Part shown: positions 26,111 to 34,950 of the stretch, one piece after another
Layout of the letters: each line of letters opens with the position of its first letter
How positions within the stretch are numbered: position 1 is the first letter of the stretch
Notes under the pieces: model-generated
What the model saw: only the letters and a program-made list of their open reading frames with translations
Told to the model about the DNA's origin: nothing
Database searches by the model: none
Made by a program: the position numbers and the translations under genes
NCBI GenBank assembly: GCA_049644285.1
Contig: JBARRP010000121.1
Location: 11,400 to 75,399, forward strand
DNA: 64,000 nt
Source of the DNA: CAVRXT01 sp049644285
Lineage (GTDB): Bacteria > Acidobacteriota > Terriglobia > Acidiferrales > UBA7541
Direction: 5' to 3'

Positions 26111-28174
26111 CTATTTAGACGGGGTCTTGCTCTCCGGCTGGGAAGTGGACTCGGCGGAGAAGGGTTTCTGCAAGTATTTCGCGGCTTCGGTCTGAGCGCC
26201 CGCGGTATCGTCCTTCAGCTGTTCCGCCCGCTGGTATTCGTTGACGGCGCGTTCCCGCTGCCCCGTCACATCGAAAATCTTGCCCAGGTAAATATGGCTC
26301 CAGACCTCGATCCACTTGGGATCGAGATCCCCATCGAGCGCGCTCCGGAACGCATTCGCCGAGGCCTGATAATTCTTCTGAAAGAACATAGCCTCGCCCA
26401 TGCGGAAGTGTGCGAGCGAATTCGTCGCCTGGACGTCGAGCGCGTGCTGGTATTCCTGAATCGCTTCGTAATACTTGCCATCCGCCGCAAGCCCCTCGCC
26501 GCGCGCCACGCCGGCGCGGACGCGCAGCTTCGGGCTGGACTTCAAGATGTTGTTATTCGGGTCGAGCGTGACGCCATTCGCCTTGGGCCGTCCGAAGGTG
26601 TCGATGGAGAATTCGGACGCCGTGCCGGTCACACTGATGGTCTTGTACTCAGGATTCCCCTCGGTATCCACGCGAACTTCGACAGGCATCTGGAAGGTTT
26701 CCAGGTCCTGCGATACTTTGCCGACGACTTTGAATCCCTTCTTGACCCGGTACACGATGTAGTCGAGTTTGAATTCCGGAATCCCCGTCGAATTCAGCCA
26801 CTGGCTGAAAAATGAAACCAGGTTGATAGCGGGCTTCCCAGCCGCCGCGGCCGGCTTTTTCGCCTCCGCCATTTTTTCGAAATCATCGACGCGCGCGGTC
26901 TTACCGGAATATTTCGCATAGAAGTCATGCAGCAGAGAATGAAACGCGTCATTCCCCATCTCCGCGCGCAGCATGTGAAAAGCCATCGCGCCTTTGTCGA
27001 CAACGACCGACCGATACGAATCCGAATAAGGTTGCAACCTCTGGGCCTGCGCGATCGGCGCGTCGCTTTCATACATCAGCGCGCCCACCGCAAAATCCTC
27101 GAGCGCATGGTTCAACCCCGGACTGCCCTCATCTTGCTCAAGGTATAGCGCCTGCGAGTAGCGCGAGAGCCCGTCCGTCAGCCATACGTCCGAAGGGGAC
27201 GCCGGCAGAACCGCGCCTCCCCACCACTGCGAGGCCACAAGCTGCGCGAGCATTCCGGTGCTGGGTTTCGCCGTCCACATTCGCGCGCTTACGAGCAACA
27301 ATCCGGGCGCGGCGAAGGATGGCAGCGAGCCGTCCGCTAATTGCGCCACCGTCAAATTCGGGTTCTGCAGAGGCCCGAACTGATCGGAAAAAGAATTCAC
27401 GATGTGAACAACTTCGGTACCATACGCCGTTGCCGTCGAGCCGGCCGCCGGCGGGGCAAATACAGGGATCGTCAGTCCCTCGACCTTCGCCGGTGTGAAC
27501 TGCAGGTTGCCCGCAACAAATGTTCCCACTGCTTCGGGACGCTCGCAACGAAAGGTATAGGCAAGCTGTCCCGGCGGCACAGGGTTGGGTGTTTCGGATT
27601 TGCCGGTTCCCGTCACCGCGAAAGTGTCGGGGACGATGATCTTGAAATTGCCCGTGTAGCGATTCGAGGGATAATTGGTTAGCGGAAACCACCGCGCCGG
27701 CAGCAGCAAGTAGGCCGAAGCCTTCTCGACGGAGGCGAAACGCACGCCCTTTGTCGGGCTGTCGTCCTCGCTCGAGATCGGCCCACCGTAATCGAACGTT
27801 AGCGCCACCTCTTTGCCCGGCGCCACCGCTTCCGGAAGGTTGACCTTCAGCAGGAGTGGCGCATTGGCGTCCCGGTCGAATTGAACCGTCTGCCCGTTGG
27901 CCGTCTTTATGGAGTTCACGCGGAGGTCTTCGTGGAGCTCAACGACAAGCTCGCGCGACGCTGCGTCAGCGACGAAATTGACCTTGGCGCGCGAAGTAAT
28001 GGTCTGGTCCGACGGGTGCAGCGCTGTTTCCACCTCGTAATGGATCGCGTGAAAAGCAAAAGTTTTCAGGGTCGGGGACTGGGCCCGCGCGATTCCGGCA
28101 GCCACTAAGATCAGCGCGGCAGTCTGGATAATCACCAACTTCCGCAAGTACGTTCCTTTCGTTCCGTCAGCCAT
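26111..28174 (-). CDS. M1-peptidase-like pseudoenzyme with C-terminal TPR region
   Basis: About 687 residues from the ATG at 28174, which opens into a signal peptide (LVIIQTAALILVAAGIARAQ); the frame extends to 28234 but that leader is not needed. The N-terminal half is the beta-saddle of M1 aminopeptidases (FHAIHYEVETALHPSDQTIT). The zinc-site region aligns with a normal HELAHQWWG ... WLNEG but reads QLVASQWWG ... WLTDG, so both His ligands, the catalytic Glu and the third ligand Glu are replaced. The GxMEN motif is also absent. Near the C-terminus are about three TPR-like repeats (YYEAIQEYQHALDVQATNSL, and AMFFQKNYQASANAFRSALD). It is likely a periplasmic scaffold rather than a peptidase. 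Confidence 0.88.
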   Translation of the reverse strand: MADGTKGTYLRKLVIIQTAALILVAAGIARAQSPTLKTFAFHAIHYEVETALHPSDQTITSRAKVNFVADAASRELVVELHEDLRVNSIKTANGQTVQFDRDANAPLLLKVNLPEAVAPGKEVALTFDYGGPISSEDDSPTKGVRFASVEKASAYLLLPARWFPLTNYPSNRYTGNFKIIVPDTFAVTGTGKSETPNPVPPGQLAYTFRCERPEAVGTFVAGNLQFTPAKVEGLTIPVFAPPAAGSTATAYGTEVVHIVNSFSDQFGPLQNPNLTVAQLADGSLPSFAAPGLLLVSARMWTAKPSTGMLAQLVASQWWGGAVLPASPSDVWLTDGLSRYSQALYLEQDEGSPGLNHALEDFAVGALMYESDAPIAQAQRLQPYSDSYRSVVVDKGAMAFHMLRAEMGNDAFHSLLHDFYAKYSGKTARVDDFEKMAEAKKPAAAAGKPAINLVSFFSQWLNSTGIPEFKLDYIVYRVKKGFKVVGKVSQDLETFQMPVEVRVDTEGNPEYKTISVTGTASEFSIDTFGRPKANGVTLDPNNNILKSSPKLRVRAGVARGEGLAADGKYYEAIQEYQHALDVQATNSLAHFRMGEAMFFQKNYQASANAFRSALDGDLDPKWIEVWSHIYLGKIFDVTGQRERAVNEYQRAEQLKDDTAGAQTEAAKYLQKPFSAESTSQPESKTPSK

Positions 28175-28230
28175 AATGGTCGCTTCATTAAGATACCAGA
28201 CAACCTCGCGCAGTTGCCCGACGTTTTGGC

Positions 28231-29355
28231 TCACAGCATTCGAGCGATCACCTCTGCGGCGCGCTCAATCGCTCCTCCAGGGCCGAGCTTCTGTCGCACT
28301 TCCGCGAGACCTGAGCGCACATCCTGTCGCGCCGCTTCCGACTCCAGCAGCCGCCGGGTCTCCGTTTCAACCGCCGCGGGCGTGAATCGATCCTGGACCA
28401 ATTCGGGCACAATCTGCTTCCCTGCAATTAGATTCACCATACCGACAAAAGGTATATGCAACATGAATCGAAGGATCAGGCCGGTCATGGTCGAAACGCG
28501 ATACACGACCACGATTGGCGTTCCCAGGAGCGCTGCTTCCACCGTGGCCGTTCCGCTCGAAACGATCGCGCAGTCGGACGCGGCAAGCGCGTTGTAGGTT
28601 TCTCCTTGGACGACTTTCACCGGAAGCCCACTGGCGGCACACAGCGCCGACGCGGCGGCGGCGACTCCGGGAGTCGCCGCCAGCACGATTTGCGGAGCCA
28701 CGTCGTGCGCAAGCCGCTTGCACGCTTCCAGCAAGATCGGCAAGTGGCGCTTGATTTCTCCAAGGCGGCTTCCGGGAAGGAGCATGAGAATCAGCCGGCG
28801 CGGATCGAGCCCATGCCGCGCCGTGAATTCCTCGCGGGACATCGTCGGGCGCACCACGTCCACAAGTGGATGCCCCACAAAGTCAACGGGAACGCCCGCG
28901 TCGCGGTAGATTTTTTCCTCGAACGGAATGATCACCAGGATGCGCTCCACCAGCCGCTTGATGGTCTTTACGCGCCCTCGACGCCAGGCCCACACCTGCG
29001 GTCCGATGAAATAAATAATCGGGACACCCTGTTTCCGCAACCGGCGGCCCAGACCAAGATTGAATCCCGGCGAGTCCACCAGAATGGCTAGTTTTGGCAA
29101 GCGCCGCGCTGCTTCCTTCTCCATCGCTCGCCAGTTCCTCCACACCACCGGCAGCTTTTCGATCACCTCCGTGATTCCGACGACGCTCATCGTGTGGTAG
29201 TCCGCGACAACGTCCACGCCCGCTTCGCGCATCCGTTCGCCGCCGAGGCCGAAGAGTTCCGCGCCGGTGCGCGCTTTCAAAACCCTGGCCAGCCTTGCGG
29301 CGTACATTTCGCCGGAAGCCTCTCCTGCAGAGATCAGGATTTTGGGTTGATCCAT
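28231..29355 (-). CDS. lpxB: Lipid-A-disaccharide synthase
   Basis: 374 residues from the ATG at 29355, placing the conserved start MDQPKILISAGEASGEMYAA at the N-terminus; an in-frame ATG at 29391 would add an atypical leader. Motifs of the GT19 family are present: LAILVDSPGFNLGLGRRLRK, FIGPQVWAWRRGRVKTIKR, PVDFVGHPLVDVV, and LMLLPGSRLGEIKRHLPILL. It joins UDP-2,3-diacylglucosamine and lipid X at the inner membrane to make the lipid A disaccharide. Here it is separate from other lpx genes, 56 bases upstream of the M1-like gene. Confidence 0.95.
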   Translation of the reverse strand: MDQPKILISAGEASGEMYAARLARVLKARTGAELFGLGGERMREAGVDVVADYHTMSVVGITEVIEKLPVVWRNWRAMEKEAARRLPKLAILVDSPGFNLGLGRRLRKQGVPIIYFIGPQVWAWRRGRVKTIKRLVERILVIIPFEEKIYRDAGVPVDFVGHPLVDVVRPTMSREEFTARHGLDPRRLILMLLPGSRLGEIKRHLPILLEACKRLAHDVAPQIVLAATPGVAAAASALCAASGLPVKVVQGETYNALAASDCAIVSSGTATVEAALLGTPIVVVYRVSTMTGLILRFMLHIPFVGMVNLIAGKQIVPELVQDRFTPAAVETETRRLLESEAARQDVRSGLAEVRQKLGPGGAIERAAEVIARML

Positions 29356-29396
29356 TACACGCTGTCGCCCACATCTCACCTCGTGCGCCATACCAT

Positions 29397-29502
29397 GTCA
29401 TTCTGAGCGGAGCGAAGAATCTCTACCACAGGAACTTGGCGCTAAACGATGGATTAAGCCAAGCATCGGGCGGGCGAGATCCTTCGCTGCGCTCAGGATG
29501 AC
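29397..29502. repeat. Inverted-repeat element of the TCATTCTGAG type, family R3
   Basis: Two 27-base arms, GTCATTCTGAG... at 29397-29423 and its near reverse complement ...CTCAGGATGAC at 29476-29502, face each other across ~52 bases. The arms differ at only a few positions, so a long hairpin can form. It lies between lpxB and the ABC exporter genes. A shorter related copy is at 26056-26091. It looks like a small non-autonomous element or a REP-like unit. Confidence 0.65.
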
Positions 29503-29567
29503 AACCTGCCGTGCGGGATTTTGTTTCGGCGCTGAAGCCACGTTTTCGCGAGATAGCTCGATAGCTC

Positions 29568-31448
29568 TTAGTCATCGGCAGGCAATGGCTGCTTTGCGAT
29601 GGCGGCGGCTCCGCCGGGCAGGGCAAAGCGCAGCTCCTGGTCCTTGTACTGGAGCTGATACAGGCGGAAATAAATCCCGCGCTGCGCCAACAGCTCTTGG
29701 TGCGAGCCTTGTTCCCGCAAGCGTCCCTTGTGGAAGACGAGAATGCGGTCGGCATGCTGGATGGTGCTCAGGCGATGAGCAATGACGAGAGCGGTGCGGC
29801 CCTCGAGCAAGCGGTCGAGCGCTTCGCGGATCAGGATCTCGGTTTTCGTGTCGACGCTCGACGTGGCCTCGTCGAGAATTAGGAATTTCGGATTGTGAGC
29901 CAGGGCCCGAGCGAAGCTGACGAGTTGCCGCTGGCCCACGGAAAGTGTCGCGCCGCGTTCCGTCACCATCGAGGCCACGCCTTCCGGCAGCGACTCGACG
30001 TACGGCCCCAGTCCCACCTCGGCCAGCGCCCGCTCGACAGTGGCGCGCTCGATGCCTTGGGTGCCAAGCCGCACATTCGACTCCAGCGTACCCGTGAACA
30101 GGAACGGGTCCTGCAAGACGATTCCGAAGAACCGTCTCAGGTCCTGCACATTCAATTCGCGAATGTCGACGCCATCGAGGAGAATCTGCCCGCGCTGGAT
30201 GTCGTAGAACCGCAGCAGGAGCTGAATCAGAGTCGTTTTGCCGGCGCCGGTATGGCCCACGATCGCGATCGTCTGGTGCGACTCAACGCGGAAGGAAACG
30301 TCCCGGAGAACCCAATCCTCATCCGAAGGATTCGGTCCGCCTCGATAGGCGAACCAGACATTGCGGAATTCTATTTCCCCGCGCGGCTCGGCAAGGGACC
30401 GCAACTCGTTTCCCGAGGCTGCTGGGATCGCTTCGTCCAGCAGCTTGAAGATTCGCTCCGACGCCGCCATTGCGGTTTGCAGGATATTGAATTTATCGCT
30501 CAAGTCCTGGATCGGCCGGAAAAATCGCTGCGCGTACATCATGAACATGATCAGGACACCCACTTGAATACTGCCGCCGATCACTTTCAGGCCGCCGACC
30601 CAATAGAGCAGCGCGATCGCCGCGACGCTTAGGAATTCCACTCCCGGATAAAAAAACGCAAAGGCGTTGATGGCGTCTTTATAGGCCACCATGTGCACGC
30701 GATTCAGCTCCGCGAATTGTTCCCGCGCCTTCCGCTCGCGGTTGAAAAGCTGCACGACAGACATTCCGGTGATGTGTTCCTGAAGAAAGGCGTTGATTCT
30801 TGCTATGGCGGTGCGAATCCGCCGGTTGGCGTCACGAACCTTCGCCCGGAACACAAGGGTCAGGAGAATCATCAACGGAAGTGTGGAAAGGGCCGCCATC
30901 GCCAGGCGCCAGTTCAGATGGAACAGCCAGATCACAAATGCAAGCAGCAGGAACGCATCATTTAGCATGGCGACAACGCCGGCCGCAAAGAGATCATTCA
31001 ACGCATCCACGTCCGTAGTCACGCGCGTCACGAGACGTCCTACCGGGCTCTTGTCATAAAAGCCCATCGGCAGGCGTTGCAAATGGTCGAAGATTTCCTC
31101 GCGCAGGTCGTGCATCGTTTCCTGGCCGACCTTCTGCATCACCCGCACTTGCAAATATTGGAACGCGAAACCCAGGGTCAACGCCGCGACGTAGGCGATG
31201 GAAATCCACACCAGTGCGTGCAGGCCCATCCCCAAGGGAATCTGGCCGTGCGTCACGGGCAGGATGAAATTGTCGGTGGCGATCTGGAAAAGCTTGGGGC
31301 CTACGAATTCCAGCGGTGTGACCGCCAGCGTCAGCGCCAATGCAAAGAATACCTCCCAGCGGTAGGGTCGCAAGTACCCCAGCAGCCGCCGGGTCAAGTG
31401 CGAGTCGTAAATCTTTCCTAATGCCTCTTCTTCGCGCTGATCGCTCAT
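29568..31448 (-). CDS. ABC exporter half-transporter B (membrane + ATPase)
   Basis: 626 residues. Six membrane segments in the N-terminal ~320 residues are followed by a nucleotide-binding domain: Walker A IAIVGHTGAGKTTLIQLLLR, signature LSVGQRQLVSFARAL, Walker B FLILDEATSSVDTKTE with the catalytic Glu, and H-loop VIAHRLST. The signature has Val where Gly is usual (LSVGQ rather than LSGGQ). Its start overlaps the stop of half-transporter A by ATGA. Heterodimeric exporters of this kind move lipids, drugs or peptides across the inner membrane; the neighbouring lpxB makes a lipid substrate conceivable but not shown. Confidence 0.92.
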   Translation of the reverse strand: MSDQREEEALGKIYDSHLTRRLLGYLRPYRWEVFFALALTLAVTPLEFVGPKLFQIATDNFILPVTHGQIPLGMGLHALVWISIAYVAALTLGFAFQYLQVRVMQKVGQETMHDLREEIFDHLQRLPMGFYDKSPVGRLVTRVTTDVDALNDLFAAGVVAMLNDAFLLLAFVIWLFHLNWRLAMAALSTLPLMILLTLVFRAKVRDANRRIRTAIARINAFLQEHITGMSVVQLFNRERKAREQFAELNRVHMVAYKDAINAFAFFYPGVEFLSVAAIALLYWVGGLKVIGGSIQVGVLIMFMMYAQRFFRPIQDLSDKFNILQTAMAASERIFKLLDEAIPAASGNELRSLAEPRGEIEFRNVWFAYRGGPNPSDEDWVLRDVSFRVESHQTIAIVGHTGAGKTTLIQLLLRFYDIQRGQILLDGVDIRELNVQDLRRFFGIVLQDPFLFTGTLESNVRLGTQGIERATVERALAEVGLGPYVESLPEGVASMVTERGATLSVGQRQLVSFARALAHNPKFLILDEATSSVDTKTEILIREALDRLLEGRTALVIAHRLSTIQHADRILVFHKGRLREQGSHQELLAQRGIYFRLYQLQYKDQELRFALPGGAAAIAKQPLPADD

Positions 31449-33409
31449 GCTTTTTCGAGCTCTTCTTCCAGAAGCTGTTTCTGGTAAAGGTCCGCGTAGT
31501 ATCCGCCGAGCGCCAACAGCTCGTCGTGCGTCCCGCGCTCGACGATGCGGCCCCCGCTCAGGACCACGATCTGGTCGGCGTGGCGAACCGTCGAAACGCG
31601 ATGCGAGACCACAATGGTCGTCCGCTGCCGCATGATGTCGCGCAGCCGTCGCAGGATGCGCTCCTCGGTTTCAGTATCCACGCTCGAAAGCGCATCGTCG
31701 AGGATGAGAATCTTCGGATCGCGGATCACCGCGCGAGCCAGCGCCGTCCGCTGTTTTTGTCCCCCGGAAAGCGTGATTCCGCGCTCGCCGACCATCGTGT
31801 CGTAGCACATGGGAAAGCCCTCGATATCGCCGGCGAGGCTCGCGATCTCCGCCGCTGCCGCGACATCTTCCGGCCGCGCTGATGGCGCGCCCAGGGCGAT
31901 GTTTTCGCAAAGGGTCTCGCTGAATAGAAAGGTATCCTGCGGGACGAATCCGATCCATTGCCGCAATCGCGCCAGCGGCCATTCGCTTATCGAGCGCCCA
32001 TCGAGGAGCAATGTTCCGGGCGGCGCTTCCCAAAGCCTCGCCATCAGCGCTGCGAGCGTGGATTTGCCGCTCCCCGTTGGTCCCACAACCGCGAGCGTCG
32101 TTCCCGCAGGAACCCGTAGCGAGATATCTTCCAGCACCGGAGCCGTCGGCTTGCCATTTCCGGCCGTCGGGTAGGTGAATGTCAGGTTGCGGAATTCGAT
32201 TTCGCCGCGGAGGTCCGTTTTTGACGTGGCCGCCACAGCACGGAAGCCGTCCGAGCCATCCCCATCCTTTCGGCTGGCTACGACGCCCGGCGGGCTGGCC
32301 TGATCGATCGATTCGTCTTGAATCCGTGGCTGACTATCCAAAATGTAGTTGAGGCGGCCCATCGACGCCGCGCCCCGCTGGAAAATGTTCGTCACCCAGC
32401 CCAGCGCCACCATCGGAAAGATCAACAGGACCATGTAGGAGTAGTAGCTGCTGAATGCGCCATAGGAAATCCGCCCTTGCATCACCAGCCGTCCGCCTTC
32501 CCAGAGCACGATCAGAAAGGTCAAGCCGATCAATGCCTGGAGCAGGGGAAAGAACATGCTCCAGGCCCCGATCAATTTCACGTTTCGCGTCACGTAGTCC
32601 TGGTTTGCTTCATTGAAGCTCCGCGCTTCCGCCTCCTCTTGCGCATACGCGCGCACCACTCGCACGCCCGCCAAGTTTTCCTGCGCCTTCGCTGAAAGCG
32701 TAGCCAGCGCCGCCTGGATCACCTCCGACAAACGATGAATGATCTCCCCGAAGTACCGCATCGAAATCGCCACCAGCGGGACCGGCAGCAGCACCCAGAA
32801 TGTGAGACTGGGCGATATCGCCACCATCACGACGATCGCCAGAATCAGCGTCGTCAAGGTCGTCGCGCTGTACATGATTCCCGGTCCGAGGACCATCCGG
32901 ACGGCATTCAGATCGTTTGTCGCGCGCGACATCAGCTCGCCGGTGCGGTTGCGAACGTAAAACTCGGGCTCGAGTTCGAGCAGCTTGGCTAACAAATCGT
33001 TGCGTAGGTCATATTCGATGTCCCGGGAAACTCCGATCAGAATCCACCGGGTCCAAAACGAGAACGCTCCTTTTACTGCCACGATTCCGACCAACACAAG
33101 GCAGTAAACGACGAGTGCGTGGCGGCTCGAGGGTTGATAGAACGAAAAAAGCGGCGCGAGCCATCCTCGCAGAGTCCCCGAAAGATTCCGAAAGGGAACC
33201 GGCGAGCCAACCAGCAAGTCCGAGATTACTCCGATGACGAGAGGGGCGAGGTTGCCAACGAGCCCCATCAGCACGAGCGTCAGCAGCCCCAGCGCGGTCA
33301 TGCCCTTGTAGCGCATCACGTACGGCAAGAGCCGCTTCAGATGCTGCCAGCCGGAAACCTGCGGCGGAGCCGGCTTCCTCGCTACCATCGTTTGTGATGT
33401 GGCGCTCAT
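31445..33409 (-). CDS. ABC exporter half-transporter A (membrane + degenerate ATPase)
   Basis: 654 residues, with an N-terminal six-helix domain (about residues 25-330) and an ATPase domain: Walker A LAVVGPTGSGKSTLAALM, signature LSGGQKQRTALARAV, Walker B ILILDDALSSVDTETE and H-loop VVSHRVST. The residue after the Walker B Asp is Asp instead of the catalytic Glu, as in the degenerate half of heterodimeric exporters. Its start overlaps the stop of the lipoprotein gene (ATGA), and its stop overlaps the start of half B. The three genes are therefore likely translated together. Confidence 0.92.
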   Translation of the reverse strand: MSATSQTMVARKPAPPQVSGWQHLKRLLPYVMRYKGMTALGLLTLVLMGLVGNLAPLVIGVISDLLVGSPVPFRNLSGTLRGWLAPLFSFYQPSSRHALVVYCLVLVGIVAVKGAFSFWTRWILIGVSRDIEYDLRNDLLAKLLELEPEFYVRNRTGELMSRATNDLNAVRMVLGPGIMYSATTLTTLILAIVVMVAISPSLTFWVLLPVPLVAISMRYFGEIIHRLSEVIQAALATLSAKAQENLAGVRVVRAYAQEEAEARSFNEANQDYVTRNVKLIGAWSMFFPLLQALIGLTFLIVLWEGGRLVMQGRISYGAFSSYYSYMVLLIFPMVALGWVTNIFQRGAASMGRLNYILDSQPRIQDESIDQASPPGVVASRKDGDGSDGFRAVAATSKTDLRGEIEFRNLTFTYPTAGNGKPTAPVLEDISLRVPAGTTLAVVGPTGSGKSTLAALMARLWEAPPGTLLLDGRSISEWPLARLRQWIGFVPQDTFLFSETLCENIALGAPSARPEDVAAAAEIASLAGDIEGFPMCYDTMVGERGITLSGGQKQRTALARAVIRDPKILILDDALSSVDTETEERILRRLRDIMRQRTTIVVSHRVSTVRHADQIVVLSGGRIVERGTHDELLALGGYYADLYQKQLLEEELEKA

Positions 33410-34038
33410 TTTCTTCTAAGGTTCATCTCCGGCGTTTCGAGCGCGGGTGTTTCGCCCTGGAACTGCTGATACGTTCGATCGAGCGACTGGTAACGCTTCA
33501 CCTTTGGGTTCCAACGCACGCCAATCATTTGGACATAACCTCCCGCCGGTTTCTCGAGCGGCGTGAAGTACATCACCAAACCAGTATCCTCGTGCTGTTC
33601 ATATTGCAACCGCCAGCCGTTCACCCCAGCCAGCGGCGTGCCTTCCAGAAATCCATTCGTGTTCTTCAAATGCTCGTCGCACAGGAAAACCTGTTTCCAA
33701 TTGCCTCCGTCGTTTTCAACCACCACTGCGCGTGTCAAAAGTATTCCCGGGACGGCGCCCTTCAGCGCCTTCTTCAGCCGATTTATCGCCAGGACTTGTT
33801 GCTTGCCCGTCCGCGTCAAGTCCCCGAATGCCAGCACGTCCGTCTCCGAACCGAGGGCGCTGTCCGCCACCTGCTGAATGTCCGGGGGCACCTCAGGCTC
33901 CGCAGGCTTAGCCGCTTCCTCCGTCTTGGGATTGGACGCGGTTGAGCCCCCGCAGGAAGCAACCGAAAGTGCGATTACCACCACCCCTGCGCCAAAGACG
34001 TTAGCGCACCACCAGGATTTCTTCCAGGCGCGCTTCAA
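33406..34038 (-). CDS. Predicted lipoprotein, function unknown, coupled to the ABC exporter
   Basis: 210 residues from a TTG at 34038, chosen because GGAGAGG lies about seven bases upstream and a lipoprotein signal follows: a hydrophobic run GAGVVVIALSVASC with the lipobox Val-Ala-Ser-Cys. The mature part starts with a Pro/Glu-rich linker and then a domain with TDVLAFGDLTRTGKQQVLAI and ILLTRAVVVENDGGNWKQVF, reminiscent of FG-GAP or VCBS-like strands. The longer open frame to 34326 runs inside the upstream gene in another frame. It overlaps the upstream gene by 38 bases and the next by ATGA. Confidence 0.75.
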   Translation of the reverse strand: MKRAWKKSWWCANVFGAGVVVIALSVASCGGSTASNPKTEEAAKPAEPEVPPDIQQVADSALGSETDVLAFGDLTRTGKQQVLAINRLKKALKGAVPGILLTRAVVVENDGGNWKQVFLCDEHLKNTNGFLEGTPLAGVNGWRLQYEQHEDTGLVMYFTPLEKPAGGYVQMIGVRWNPKVKRYQSLDRTYQQFQGETPALETPEMNLRRK

Positions 34039-34675
34039 AATTTTCCTCTCCTTCTGACCAGAGTCGCAGCCGCTCGGTAGGCACCCTTGTTTCCAGACGC
34101 TGCGTCCAATCCAACAGCTTGCGAATATTCGCCCGAGTCTTGTCCTGATACTCCTCGAGTCTTGTGGGCTCGGCCATCGCCGCCAGAAAATCTGCTTCAG
34201 CGGGGTGTTGCGGTTGCGCCGCTCTGTCCCTCCGGAATCCGAGCAACCCTGCATGGCCCGTGAAAAGATGTTCAAACCCGATGTCCACCTGCACGTGACC
34301 GTTCTCCTGCCACGTCGCATCGTCATAGTCTTCGCCGTAGCAAAAGATCCCTAGAGGTTGAGGCACTAATTGCCATTTCGACAGCGTGGCGTCATACACC
34401 CAAAGGTCCCAGTATGCCTCAGTCTCGTACGCCGAATCGGCGTGAAGGGACTCGCTTGACAACTCGATGATGCTGGCTGCGTCAAGAGGAATCGAACGCA
34501 GATCGTGTTCCTGCACCGGAACCTCTGCTGGATCCAGCGCGTGGATCACCAACTGGGTGAATCCCGGCCGCGTCGCCGAATACGGCACCGTCTGCAGAAA
34601 CTGACTGAAGTGTTCCAACTGCGTCGATTCAGAGAAATCCCGGAACCACAGGCTCGCGTAAGCTCGGTTGGCCAT
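34001..34675 (-). CDS. Conserved protein of unknown function, first gene of the exporter operon
   Basis: 224 residues from the ATG at 34675. No signal peptide or membrane segment is seen. The sequence is rich in aromatic and acidic residues (ASLWFRDFSESTQLEHFSQF, AYWDLWVYDATLSKWQLVPQ, GHVQVDIGFEHLFTGHAGLL) and ends with a helical Arg/Glu-rich segment. I do not recognise the family. A TATAAT ends seven bases before the ATG, so the transcript may be leaderless. Overlap with the lipoprotein gene puts it in the same unit. Confidence 0.75.
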   Translation of the reverse strand: MANRAYASLWFRDFSESTQLEHFSQFLQTVPYSATRPGFTQLVIHALDPAEVPVQEHDLRSIPLDAASIIELSSESLHADSAYETEAYWDLWVYDATLSKWQLVPQPLGIFCYGEDYDDATWQENGHVQVDIGFEHLFTGHAGLLGFRRDRAAQPQHPAEADFLAAMAEPTRLEEYQDKTRANIRKLLDWTQRLETRVPTERLRLWSEGEENFEARLEEILVVR

Positions 34676-34682
34676 CCGCACT

Positions 34683-34688
34683 ATTATA
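34683..34688 (-). promoter_or_regulatory. Predicted -10 element (TATAAT) for the exporter operon
   Basis: A perfect TATAAT on the minus strand sits seven bases upstream of the ATG at 34675. The usual initiation distance would place the transcript start at or next to the ATG. The -35 position (TCGGCT or TTCGGC) is poor. Confidence 0.45.
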
Positions 34689-34950
34689 CCGGCTTCAGCA
34701 ATTTCAGCCGAATTTGGAAGGTCTCCGAGTGCAAGCTCCGATTGGGCTTAATGTTCGGATGTTGTCGCACAGGCGCTCTTGACTCTGTGTGGCAACTCCG
34801 GTTTTCCGCCAGGGCACGGCTTTCAGCGGTGCCGTAAGCGCAATCAAATCACTGCAGCTTTGGCCGCTGAGAGTGCCGGAGATGCGTTCTCACACAGAGA
34901 GACGAATTCCTCCCTGTGGCGATCAAGCACGCTCCAGTGAATGCTGAGCC

